From Planctomycetota bacterium (GTDB lineage Bacteria > Planctomycetota > Planctomycetia > Pirellulales > Pirellulaceae), in NCBI GenBank assembly GCA_029259935.1, contig JAJDEH010000456.1:1-64000 (forward strand): 64,000 bases of DNA, in the 5' to 3' direction. The notes below the pieces were generated by a model that saw only the letters and a program-made list of their open reading frames with translations, did not search any database and was not told the DNA's origin. A program made the translations under genes and the position numbers. Position 1 is the first letter of the stretch. Each line of letters opens with the position of its first letter. Of the stretch, positions 1-8,339 are shown one piece after another.

Positions 1-2
1 CC

Positions 3-3000
3 GTTTATCAGTACACTTTCGACGCGGTGGGCAACCTGCTTACCGAAACCGATCCGCTCAGCAACGTGACGACTTATGCGTATGATGACTTGAATCGCTT
101 GACCTCGATTACTCAGCCCGATCCGGACGGAGCAGGATCGCAAACAGCGCCCGTGACGACCTATGTCTATGATGCCGCCGATCAGCTCACGAGCATCACT
201 GATCCGCTGAGTCGAGCGACCAGCTTTGAATACGACAACTTGGGACGTCAGACCAAAGTCACGTTACCCGATCCTGACGGCGCTGGCTCTCAAGCAGCGC
301 CGGTTTACCAATCCACATTCGATGCCGTGGGTAACCTGCTTACGACGACCGATCCGTTGACCAACGTGACCACGTACGCCTACGACGACCTGTACCGTGT
401 GACAAAGGTAACACTGCCCGATCCTGACGGCGCCGGCGGCGAGTCGGCACCGGAACTAACCTACACCTACGACGCGCTCGGGCAACTCACGTCGAGTACA
501 GATCCACTCAGTCGAACGACGACGTTTGATTACGACAACCTAGGACGCCGCACCAAGATCACCGAGCCCGACCCGGATGGAGTTGGCTCCAAAGTCAGTG
601 AAGAAACCGAGTTTGAATACGACACCGTCGGCAACTTGCTCAAAACGATCGATGCGTTGAACAACGAAACGTCGGTGGAGTACGATAATCTCTATCGGCC
701 CACCAAGGTGACGGACGCCGAGACTGGAGACACCACGTTCACCTACGACGCGGCTGGAAACCGGCTGACGCTGACTGATCCGGTCAATAACGAGACGACT
801 TGGGTCTATGACGACCTGAATCGCGTCATCACGGAAACGAACGAACTGAACAAGAGTCGGGACTTTGAGTATGACGCGGCGGGCAACCTAACCGAGCAAA
901 CCGACCGCAACGGCCGCGTCAGCCAGTTCGAGTACGACAACCTGCACCGCTTGATCGGCGAAGAGTGGCTCAACAGCAGCCAGATCGTCATCTACGATGC
1001 CACCTTCGCCTACGACGCGGCCAGCCAACTCACTAGTGCCGACGACGACAATTCGGATTACGCGCTAACGTACGATAACTTGGGACGTCGCACGCAAGTC
1101 GACAACACGGGAACGGCCGATCAGCCCGATGTCATCCTGGACAGAGAGTACGACGCCCTCGGCAACCGCACCTCGCTGATTGCCACGGTGGACACCAGCG
1201 ATGATTTCGAGAACACCTACACGTACGACAATCTCTCACGCCTAACCCAAGTCGAACAGACGGAACAATCCGGCGGCAATTCGGTGGCCGATAAACGGGT
1301 CGATTTCGTCTACGCCGCCGACGGCCAGTTCGCATCCATCGACCGTTACGAGAATCTCGCCGGCACGCAGCTTGTCGCCGCCACAAATTACACCTATGAC
1401 GGCGTCGGCCGGTTGACCGACCTCACACATTCCAAGGGATCGACCGACATCGCCGATTACGACTGGGTGTACAACGACATCGGCCTGATCTCATCGACAA
1501 CCACCGACGACGGCACCACCGACTATACCTACGACGACACCGGCCAACTGCTAACCGCGGAGTACAGCTTCACTACCGATGAAACGTACACCTACGATGC
1601 CAACGGCAACCGTACGATAACCGGCTACACCATCGGCACCAACAACCTGATCACGACGGACGGCACCTGGGATTACGTCTACGACGACGAAGGCAACCGC
1701 ACCAAGAAGACAAACATTTCGAGCGGTCAAGTCATCGAATACGAATACGACTATCACAACCGTCTAACCAAGATCACCACCAAAGCGAGCGCCCAAGGAG
1801 CGGTAACGCATGAAGTCGAATACGTCTACGACGTCTTCGGCCACCGTCTAGCCAAAAAGATCGACAGCGACGGTGACAGCGACATCGACCAATCGTTCCA
1901 ATACATCTACGACGGCCTGCGCCCGACACGAGGATTTGCGGGTGACCACATTGTCCTTGTTTACGAGGACCCCGACGGAGATGGCAGTTCCTCCTTGGCG
2001 TTTGATGCCCGCATCCTCCACGGCCCCAATGTAGATCAAGTGCTGGCGCAAGAAGACTCTTCGGGCGATGTTCTGTGGGCGTTGACCGATGATTTGGGGA
2101 ACGTTCGCGACGTCGCCAATTACGCTTCTGGTACAGACACGACGACGGTTGATGACCACATCATTTACGGCGCGTTTGGAAACGAGATTTCACACACCAG
2201 TACCACTGAATTTCTCTTCGGTTTTACGGGCCGAGAGCGGGACGCGGAGTCAGATTTGCAGTATAGTCGTGCTCGATTCTACGACAGTGGCATAGGTGAG
2301 TGGCTGTCTGAAGATCCGCTAAGATTTGTGGCGGGAGACACCAATCTTCGACGGTACGTCGGTAATAACCCAACAAACTTTGTAGATGCAAGTGGATTGG
2401 CTGAAATCAGGATCGCACCAGGCCAAGAGGACGATGAACGGCCTGAAGTAGTGTTCATGCCCGAATTCCTCGGATTTGATGACCCAAGCAACGCCGTTGT
2501 CCTTGGTTCACTAAATACGACCACAGGGATGGTTCGATTCGACCCAACTTTAACAGCTAATCTCGATCCAATGGAGTTTGATATCATCAAGGGTGAGCAA
2601 TGGCTCAAGCCGACTCATCGCCATTCGATCGCGTGGATTCGACGGGAGCAAATTCGCAAGTATGAACACTTCTACAAAAGATACGATGAAACCGTCGAAG
2701 TGTTGAACGACCCGGAAGCGGAGAAGAAGATCTTTGAGGCGTCACTTCGGGCAGTGCGAATGTCCGGAAAGGTAGCCGCCGGAATTGAGATGGCTGAATT
2801 GATGGTGCACAAAGAGCTCTATATGGATAATAAGGGAGATCCTATTGCGGATCGTGCGAGGGAGTTCTTGGAATCTGGCGGTCCAATCCATCTCGATCCA
2901 ATCACTCTGATTGCTGGAGTGATTCACGACGTTGCTGCTCCTCCTCCCGACGTCGGAGAGAAGATTCTCATAACAGGACAGCACTTGAGTGCATTAGGCG

Positions 3001-4901
3001 AAGGCTACGGTAGAATGGAGGATGACTACCTCCTAACGATAACGGGAATGGACCACGATGATCATGTTGTTGATTTGGTTCAAAAGCACCAAATGGCTGC
3101 TACCGGATCATTCGCAGACCGAGAGTTCATCTTGAACCATCCCGGGACTGCTTGGTATCACGCCGGCGTTTCCGCTGCTGGCGATCCATTCTTGATTCCG
3201 GGTACGCTAGTTGTGGGGGACGAAGTCCTCCGATCAGGGCGTTTTCTCAGACCCGCTCCAGGTACGGCGACTTCGAAGTCTACCGGTCGAATCATTTGGA
3301 AAGTCGACGGACTTGCTGATGAAGGTCTCAATCCTACCCACCAGTGCTTCGTCGCAGGAACCCTGGTGGTGATGGACGGCATCAATCCGCAACCACAGGC
3401 CACTGAAATTTCTCTGGAATTTCTCAAATCGGTGAACTGGCTGACGATCTCCTACGTCGTGGCGACGATTCCCATTGGATTCGTTGCGTATGCTGTGACA
3501 CAAAGTGAGCGTCGGCGTCGTAGAGAGCTTGGTAGCAACTCCTCGAAGTCACGCCATTCGACACAGGGAGATGATAGAAGCTCCAACACAAAGCAATTCA
3601 AGGGGAGTACCGATTCAGTGCACGCTTTTTCATTCGACGCGCTCGTAAACGACGACGAAGCATTAGAGGACGGTCGCATCGTCGACATCGCTGCCCAGAA
3701 TCTCAAAGACGAACGGCAATGTTGCCTGAACGAGAAAACTCCTTCATCTTTGAGTGCTTCGCGATCCGCCGACGCGACTCAACAGCGAACAAGTCATACC
3801 TTCCTCGGGGTCATTTGTTCTAGAAGCTCAATGTGGATTCTTGCTTGGCTGCTCGTGGGCACATCGGTGCTTGGCTACAACGCGTTTTCATCATTTTGGG
3901 CTGAGGAACTTGGCGTCAACGAACAAACCACTTCGGGATTTTCCTACAAGCGAATTGAGGAAGTCCGGGTCGGAGACCGCGTGGTAACGGACGTCTCAAA
4001 AGAGATTGTGGATTTGGCGGCCGAGGAAATTGGAGTCTTGCCTGACTGGGACAGCCAGTCCATCAATCCCAAAGATTGGCGTCGAATCGAGTTCCTATTG
4101 AAACGCGATGACGGCAGTTCCATGGACATCACTTTGCTCCGACCTGCAACGTGGGTAGCCGAACACGACATCGCGGTTGGAAACGAAGCGTACGTCGAGC
4201 TGCCTGAAATGCGGCAGAAAGGGCTGGCACACGTCACGGCATTAGGTCCCTGTCCATCCTTAAAACCTGGTCCGGGAAAGGTTGTAACGGGAACATTCGC
4301 TTCGACGGTTCACGAGATCGTGGAAGTTCACGTTGAGGGAGAACCCGAGCCGATTTTGTCCACGCCCGAACACCCATTCTTCTTGCCCGACGAAGGAAGA
4401 TTCACACCCGCGATGGTTCTGCGAAGGGGACAGCTGTTGCAGCAGCCTGCGGGGAAGATGCGGGTCTTAGCAGTCAAGCCGCGCAAGGGGACGTTTCGAG
4501 TCCACAATCTTGAGGTTCACGAACATCATGTTTTCCGCGTTTCCGAATCCGGCGTGTTAGTGCACAATAGTTGGACTGATCACATAGCGCTTGGGCTGCG
4601 TGAAGAAGGGCTTGCGGATATGGCGACTAAAATCGGAGCTAAGGATCTGCTTGATCACCCTGACTTTCGCCGAGCAGTTGTTGACGCAGCTGCAGATCCA
4701 AATGTAAAGATCTCGGTCATGCTTGATGGATTAGACGGTGCGAATCCAACACAGAAAGTGATGAACGCGGTTGAGGACGGTATGGAGAATGGAATCCGAA
4801 ATAGTTTCACCAATTGGGAATTGCATATTCTAGATAGCAAAAACAGACTCACGGATGTCGATTTTTATCTAGGCGGCGAGCTGATAGCCAACCCATTTTA
4901 G
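3..4901 (+). CDS. Rhs/YD-repeat polymorphic toxin with Hint domain (5' end outside window)
   Basis: The frame is open from base 3 with no start, so this is the 3' part of a longer gene; the GTG at 27 is internal, because the codons before it continue the repeat. Residues 1 to about 700 (counted from base 27) are YD repeats, which in the Rhs family build a beta-shell that encloses a C-terminal toxin. The RHS core signature (EWLSEDPLRF, then RRYVGNNPTNFVDASGL) follows at about 750-790. A Hint autoprotease begins at CFVAGTLV (about 1106) and ends at VHN (about 1514). Between its first strand and the IEEVRVGDRV segment lies an insert of nearly 200 residues with two hydrophobic helices (near 1137-1157 and 1269-1291). 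The last 110 residues, starting SWTDHIALGL and ending GGELIANPF, are the variable toxin tip; I do not recognise its family. Cell-surface or secreted delivery against competitors is inferred. Confidence 0.9.
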   Translation, partial: VYQYTFDAVGNLLTETDPLSNVTTYAYDDLNRLTSITQPDPDGAGSQTAPVTTYVYDAADQLTSITDPLSRATSFEYDNLGRQTKVTLPDPDGAGSQAAPVYQSTFDAVGNLLTTTDPLTNVTTYAYDDLYRVTKVTLPDPDGAGGESAPELTYTYDALGQLTSSTDPLSRTTTFDYDNLGRRTKITEPDPDGVGSKVSEETEFEYDTVGNLLKTIDALNNETSVEYDNLYRPTKVTDAETGDTTFTYDAAGNRLTLTDPVNNETTWVYDDLNRVITETNELNKSRDFEYDAAGNLTEQTDRNGRVSQFEYDNLHRLIGEEWLNSSQIVIYDATFAYDAASQLTSADDDNSDYALTYDNLGRRTQVDNTGTADQPDVILDREYDALGNRTSLIATVDTSDDFENTYTYDNLSRLTQVEQTEQSGGNSVADKRVDFVYAADGQFASIDRYENLAGTQLVAATNYTYDGVGRLTDLTHSKGSTDIADYDWVYNDIGLISSTTTDDGTTDYTYDDTGQLLTAEYSFTTDETYTYDANGNRTITGYTIGTNNLITTDGTWDYVYDDEGNRTKKTNISSGQVIEYEYDYHNRLTKITTKASAQGAVTHEVEYVYDVFGHRLAKKIDSDGDSDIDQSFQYIYDGLRPTRGFAGDHIVLVYEDPDGDGSSSLAFDARILHGPNVDQVLAQEDSSGDVLWALTDDLGNVRDVANYASGTDTTTVDDHIIYGAFGNEISHTSTTEFLFGFTGRERDAESDLQYSRARFYDSGIGEWLSEDPLRFVAGDTNLRRYVGNNPTNFVDASGLAEIRIAPGQEDDERPEVVFMPEFLGFDDPSNAVVLGSLNTTTGMVRFDPTLTANLDPMEFDIIKGEQWLKPTHRHSIAWIRREQIRKYEHFYKRYDETVEVLNDPEAEKKIFEASLRAVRMSGKVAAGIEMAELMVHKELYMDNKGDPIADRAREFLESGGPIHLDPITLIAGVIHDVAAPPPDVGEKILITGQHLSALGEGYGRMEDDYLLTITGMDHDDHVVDLVQKHQMAATGSFADREFILNHPGTAWYHAGVSAAGDPFLIPGTLVVGDEVLRSGRFLRPAPGTATSKSTGRIIWKVDGLADEGLNPTHQCFVAGTLVVMDGINPQPQATEISLEFLKSVNWLTISYVVATIPIGFVAYAVTQSERRRRRELGSNSSKSRHSTQGDDRSSNTKQFKGSTDSVHAFSFDALVNDDEALEDGRIVDIAAQNLKDERQCCLNEKTPSSLSASRSADATQQRTSHTFLGVICSRSSMWILAWLLVGTSVLGYNAFSSFWAEELGVNEQTTSGFSYKRIEEVRVGDRVVTDVSKEIVDLAAEEIGVLPDWDSQSINPKDWRRIEFLLKRDDGSSMDITLLRPATWVAEHDIAVGNEAYVELPEMRQKGLAHVTALGPCPSLKPGPGKVVTGTFASTVHEIVEVHVEGEPEPILSTPEHPFFLPDEGRFTPAMVLRRGQLLQQPAGKMRVLAVKPRKGTFRVHNLEVHEHHVFRVSESGVLVHNSWTDHIALGLREEGLADMATKIGAKDLLDHPDFRRAVVDAAADPNVKISVMLDGLDGANPTQKVMNAVEDGMENGIRNSFTNWELHILDSKNRLTDVDFYLGGELIANPF

Positions 4902-4914
4902 TAGAGAGGCCGAT

Positions 4915-5274
4915 TTGAAAACCCTGTTTCAATCGAAGAGCCGTTTCAAGGTTTGGAAATACCTGATCAGCCATGGACAACTTCTTCTTAGGAGTCTTCC
5001 GACTGATTCGCAACCAATTCGGATTGAGCTTCTGTTCAAGGGTGTCTACGCGATAAAGATGACCATGGAGATATCCGGTGTTACCATTCGAGAGCCGACC
5101 CAGGATGAATTGTCGGCGATAAATGAGGACATTGGTACTCCCGTGACTGAACTCGGATTAAAAGCATTCGTGGTCGAGTCGTTCGCTTCCTGGGGTTATG
5201 TAATCGCATCCGTATTTCGTACTGCCGAGGACGATGGAGATTACAAAACACCGAGTTCATTGCTCATTGAATAG
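4915..5274 (+). CDS. Probable immunity protein for the upstream Rhs toxin
   Basis: A 119-residue protein begins with TTG 13 bases after the toxin stop, behind a GAGAGG ribosome-binding site with about five bases of spacing. It has no signal peptide or membrane segment, so it would be cytoplasmic, as expected of an antidote that protects the producer. The sequence does not match an immunity family I know. The call rests on position: Rhs and other polymorphic toxins are nearly always followed directly by a cognate immunity gene. A start at the ATG near 5059 would give a shorter protein (MTMEISGVTI onwards). It could also be an unrelated small gene. Confidence 0.55.
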   Translation: MKTLFQSKSRFKVWKYLISHGQLLLRSLPTDSQPIRIELLFKGVYAIKMTMEISGVTIREPTQDELSAINEDIGTPVTELGLKAFVVESFASWGYVIASVFRTAEDDGDYKTPSSLLIE

Positions 5275-5306
5275 AGCCAATGGCGCGTTAGGAGTGGAAC
5301 ACTGAT

Positions 5307-5625
5307 CTACGACGACACCGGCCAACTGCTAACCGCAGACTACAGCTTCACCACCGATGAAACCTACACGTACGATGCCAACGGCAACCGCACGGTAACC
5401 GGCTACACCATCGGCACCAACAACTTGATTACCACGGACGGCACCTGGAACTACGTCTACGACGACGAAGGCAACCGTACCAAGAAGACAAACATTTCCA
5501 GCGGCCAGGTTATCGAGTACGAGTACGACTATCACAACCGACTTACCAAGATCACCACCAAAGCGAGCGCCCAAGGAGCGGTGACGCATGAAGTCGAATA
5601 TGTCTACGACGTATTCGGCCACCGT
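5307..5625 (+). pseudogene. Displaced rhs fragment (duplicate of 1529-1847)
   Basis: These 319 bases repeat bases 1529-1847 of the rhs gene with no length change and scattered, mostly third-position differences. They encode the same YD-repeat segment (from YDDTGQLLTADYS to YDVFGHR). The copy has no start of its own, and after FGHR the frame runs into unrelated sequence and stops near 5740. Orphan rhs pieces downstream of an active gene are known in Rhs loci, where recombination between the shared segment and the main gene can swap toxin tips. Here the piece carries no core, Hint or toxin, so it looks like a decayed cassette. Confidence 0.85.
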
Positions 5626-5891
5626 GAGCGAGTGTCCACTTTGCGTCATGTCGCTTGCCACAAACGACTTAGCGACACGGGCAGCGAACTGCGTTTGGTA
5701 CATTTTGGCCACTTTTCAAACTTCTGGCCCAATCCGTGACTTAGCACAATCGAACCGACCAAAATCCGAAAACTGGCCGATTTGTTCTTTTATTATAAAG
5801 CGGCGGCTTGAACAAAATCCGAAGGTGTCCGCGAAACGGCATAGCGCGAATGCCTCGTTGGGCAGCCACGATCAATCGAGTAGGCCAAAGG

Positions 5892-6215
5892 ATGCAGAAA
5901 CCCGAGTACGACAAGCGATACAGATACGTGAAGATCATCGGAGACTTTATCCACTTCACGCAGTTCACATGGAATGGAGATGATACAGCTTCCTTCCCAG
6001 CAGAAGCACCTGAAAACCAAATCGCGTGTTTCTTGACATATTACTATGACGGTCCAGATGGATGGCGAGAAGCGTTCAACAAACTGCATGACCTCGGATA
6101 CGAAGAACTCAGCTCGTTAAAAGCAAAAGGGGTCATCCCGTCTGGATGGTATCCGCCCGAAACAGCGGCGGGTTGTGGTCGTGTAAAACTCGCCGAGTTG
6201 TCAGAGTACCAATAA
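5892..6215 (+). CDS. Small hypothetical protein downstream of rhs remnant
   Basis: About 107 residues from the ATG at 5892 (MQKPEYDKRYRYVKIIGDF); the frame is open further upstream to 5808, but that part is arginine-rich and unlike a protein start. The body (FTQFTWNGDD, FLTYYYDGPDGWREAFNKL) reads as a compact soluble alpha/beta protein without signal peptide or membrane helix. I do not recognise the family. Its place behind a displaced rhs fragment suggests an orphan immunity gene left from a former toxin cassette; that is inference from position only. Confidence 0.45.
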   Translation: MQKPEYDKRYRYVKIIGDFIHFTQFTWNGDDTASFPAEAPENQIACFLTYYYDGPDGWREAFNKLHDLGYEELSSLKAKGVIPSGWYPPETAAGCGRVKLAELSEYQ

Positions 6216-6418
6216 AACATTATCCTCTGCCACCGCCTGTTTGCCCAATGTTTAGCATTGCCGACGCCGCCTCGAACGAAGCGGATAACGTCGAGCGTTT
6301 CATCAAAATAATCAGTCTGGTCAAATGGTTACTGACATCGGAGAATACGTCGTGAATTGATAAAATGGGTAATCGACGATCCCAAATTTCCAGTTGATTT
6401 AGGCAAAAGAGGGCAGCT

Positions 6419-6904
6419 ATGGGTGGATTAGGTAGCGGAACGTGGGATCGCTATGACACAAAGGCCACGGTCGAAGAATGCCCGTCGTTGGACGTAGGCA
6501 AGTTGAAGCGACAAGGTGTGTTAGCGCCAGGGAGCCGGGGTTCGCTTTCGTGGACGTACTGCGGCGGTGGCGAATCGTCGGTGCGTTACTCTGTCAACTT
6601 TGTCGACGGGCTAGAGAGAGAGTTTCGGCTGTACTACCGCTGGAACGATGGCAAGGATCTGGCCTACTCAATTCGACTACAAGCGACAGAGCCCCACTTG
6701 AGTGGTTTGCGGTGGTGGTTCATCTGCCCGCTGATCAAGTGCAACGTGCCTTGCGCGCGCCGCGTGACCAAGCTCTACCTGCAAGGCCGCTACTTCGGCT
6801 GCCGAACGTGCCACGATTTGACCTATCGTTCTTGCCAAGAGTCGCACCAAGAGGAACGATTAGTGGGGAGTGTAGCGTGCATGAGAGAATGGCTGGATAA
6901 CTAA
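6419..6904 (+). CDS. MGGLGSG-type zinc-ribbon hypothetical protein
   Basis: 161 residues from an ATG preceded by AGAGGG. The start MGGLGSGTWDRYDTK, the central SRGSLSWTY and a C-terminal cysteine pattern (ICPLIKCNVPC, then CRTCHDLTYRSCQE) match a small protein family I know from plasmids and integrated elements in many bacteria, usually annotated only as hypothetical. The cysteine pairs suggest a zinc ribbon and possibly nucleic-acid binding. The next gene is a convergent resolvase, in keeping with a mobile-element setting. No function is established. Confidence 0.7.
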   Translation: MGGLGSGTWDRYDTKATVEECPSLDVGKLKRQGVLAPGSRGSLSWTYCGGGESSVRYSVNFVDGLEREFRLYYRWNDGKDLAYSIRLQATEPHLSGLRWWFICPLIKCNVPCARRVTKLYLQGRYFGCRTCHDLTYRSCQESHQEERLVGSVACMREWLDN

Positions 6905-6972
6905 AGAGTCGCCAGCGGTAGAATAGGGTTTTGGGGACGGGCGCAGGAGCCAAGCAAGGTGCAGCACGCAGT

Positions 6973-7554
6973 TCAGCGTATGGTCTTGCAGTATCGGAAG
7001 ACTGTTCGAGGCGAAACGCCCAGCGCGGTGGCGATTTCTTCGATGGTGAGCCCCTTCTCGCGTAGCTCTGTGGCTCGTTCAGGTTTGCCCTTCGTGGTGC
7101 CTCTCCGGCGGCCTTGGTAAGTCCCTCGTTCTTTCGCGGCAGCGATCCCTGCGGCTTGTCGTTCTCGCCGGGTTTCTTGCTCCATCTCAGCCACTCCAAG
7201 CAATACGGCGGCCAACATCTTGCCCGTTGCGCCGGTGAAGTCGATTTGCTGCGTGATGGAAACGACTCGCAAGCCACGGTCGCACCAGTCGGCCAAGACG
7301 TTAATACCATCGCGGATGCTGCGCGAGAGGCGATCGAGCTTCCAAACCACGACGGTTTCAATCTCGCCTTGGAAGATAGCCGCTTGCAGGCGATCAAATT
7401 CGGGGCGTTGAAGATTGTCACCGGTCGCGGTGTCGACGAACCACTCGACTTGGTCAGAGTCGATGCCGCTACCAGAAAGCCAGCGTTTGATTTCTCGTTG
7501 CTGGCTGGCGATGTTTTGGCCAACGGAGCTAATGCGAAGGTAGCAGCCGAACAT
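6973..7554 (-). CDS. Serine recombinase (resolvase/invertase family)
   Basis: 193 residues, the usual size of a small serine resolvase. The N-terminal catalytic domain begins MFGCYLRISSVGQN, with the nucleophilic serine in RISS (residues 9-10). KLDRLSRSIRDG (about 70-81) carries the conserved DRLSR arginines, and MEQETRRERQAAG leads into the long E helix. A C-terminal helix-turn-helix (LTIEEIATALGVSPRTVFRY) binds the crossover-site arm. Such enzymes resolve cointegrates or invert DNA by cutting both strands through a phosphoserine link. A close paralogue, cut by the window end, lies at 63734-64000, so related resolvases sit near both ends of this stretch. Confidence 0.92.
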   Translation of the reverse strand: MFGCYLRISSVGQNIASQQREIKRWLSGSGIDSDQVEWFVDTATGDNLQRPEFDRLQAAIFQGEIETVVVWKLDRLSRSIRDGINVLADWCDRGLRVVSITQQIDFTGATGKMLAAVLLGVAEMEQETRRERQAAGIAAAKERGTYQGRRRGTTKGKPERATELREKGLTIEEIATALGVSPRTVFRYCKTIR

Positions 7555-7690
7555 GGTTCTGATTCCGAATTAGTGCCCAATAGGGTAGACCCCAAATGGC
7601 AGGCCTTTTTCTGGTTGAAAGGGTCGCGATTGTCGGTGTTTCTTGATGAGCGAGCGGGAGGACCCTATTTGTCACTCGACGGTAAGCCGA

Positions 7691-7729
7691 AACAAGAAAC
7701 AAAAAGAGGCCGGCATATCAGCCGACCTC
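7691..7729 (-). terminator. Rho-independent terminator
   Basis: GAGGCCGGC (7706-7714) pairs with GCCGACCTC (7721-7729), with one mismatch, around a six-base loop. On the minus strand the hairpin is followed by TTTTTGTTT. It lies 22 bases beyond the stop of the small leftward gene that ends at 7751, which it probably terminates. Confidence 0.75.
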
Positions 7730-7750
7730 TCGTTGCTTTTCGTGGTGGTC

Positions 7751-7966
7751 CTAGCCGCGCGACTTGGCCGTTGCTCGACGCCGGCGTCCATTTGATGCCG
7801 GTAACGCCTTGTTTGTGATGACTTCGCCCTCGATAAACTCGTCAAGGTCGTGGCTGTCCAGTCCCATGCCAACGCGGGCGACTTGGTTGGCTTCCTCGAC
7901 AGTCGAAGCGAACAGGTTCAGTGAGTCGGCGAGGCGGGCGGCGGCGGAAAAGATGCGACGGAACAT
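7751..7966 (-). CDS. Small hypothetical protein (71 aa)
   Basis: I choose the ATG at 7966 because AGGAG stands eight bases upstream; the frame is open to 8122, but that extension has no ribosome-binding site. The protein starts MFRRIFSAAARLADSLNLFA, an amphipathic helix, continues TVEEANQVARVGMGLD, and ends in a basic tail (NGRRRRATAKSRG). I have seen similar short proteins in planctomycete genomes but know no function. A strong terminator follows, so it is probably a single-gene unit. The basic tail could contact nucleic acid or a membrane surface. Confidence 0.65.
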   Translation of the reverse strand: MFRRIFSAAARLADSLNLFASTVEEANQVARVGMGLDSHDLDEFIEGEVITNKALPASNGRRRRATAKSRG

Positions 7967-8124
7967 AGAGCGGTCTCCTGTGGATTGATGGTGTGCGCTG
8001 CGAAACGGGTTCACATCACTATTCGATTCCGCAGGCTCTGGATTTGAATAATCATGGATAACTCGCACTTCTTGACCGCCAAAAGTGTCGTGCGGTACCG
8101 TCAAGGAAGAAGTGAGGTCCAAGG

Positions 8125-8310
8125 GTGTTTACGGATATGGAGAAATGGGCAGAGATCCGCCGCCGCGTCTTGAGCGGCGAGATCAGCAAACGGGCAGCCT
8201 GTGCCCAGTACGAGAGGCGAGGCGGCTTACAGTCGATGAAGTGTCAGGCACGGCCACGTCTACAGATTTGCCCCGTAACGATCGATCTCTTCTTGTCTAC
8301 CGCGAGTTGA
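8125..8310 (+). pseudogene. IS21-family IstA N-terminal remnant
   Basis: The frame opens MFTDMEKWAEIRRRVLSGE and continues ISKRAACAQYE, which matches the N-terminal helix-turn-helix of IS21 transposase IstA (typically KWAEIRRRV...SKRAA). After about 30 residues the similarity stops and the frame ends at 8310, with no catalytic DDE domain and no istB next to it. It is a small leftover of an insertion. A possible IstB tail remnant lies at 63153-63344. Confidence 0.55.
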
Positions 8311-8339
8311 GCGATTGCGTGATCACCCGGCCAACGCTT

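Noticed and set aside
27..2400. Regular repeats that could suggest a tandem array or CRISPR
   Set aside because: The periodicity is the YD-repeat coding pattern of the Rhs protein; there are no uniform spacers, and identity between units is at protein level.
6735..7595. A 286-residue frame overlapping the resolvase on the same strand
   Set aside because: Basic, low-quality composition, no motif; it is the out-of-frame reading of the resolvase gene.
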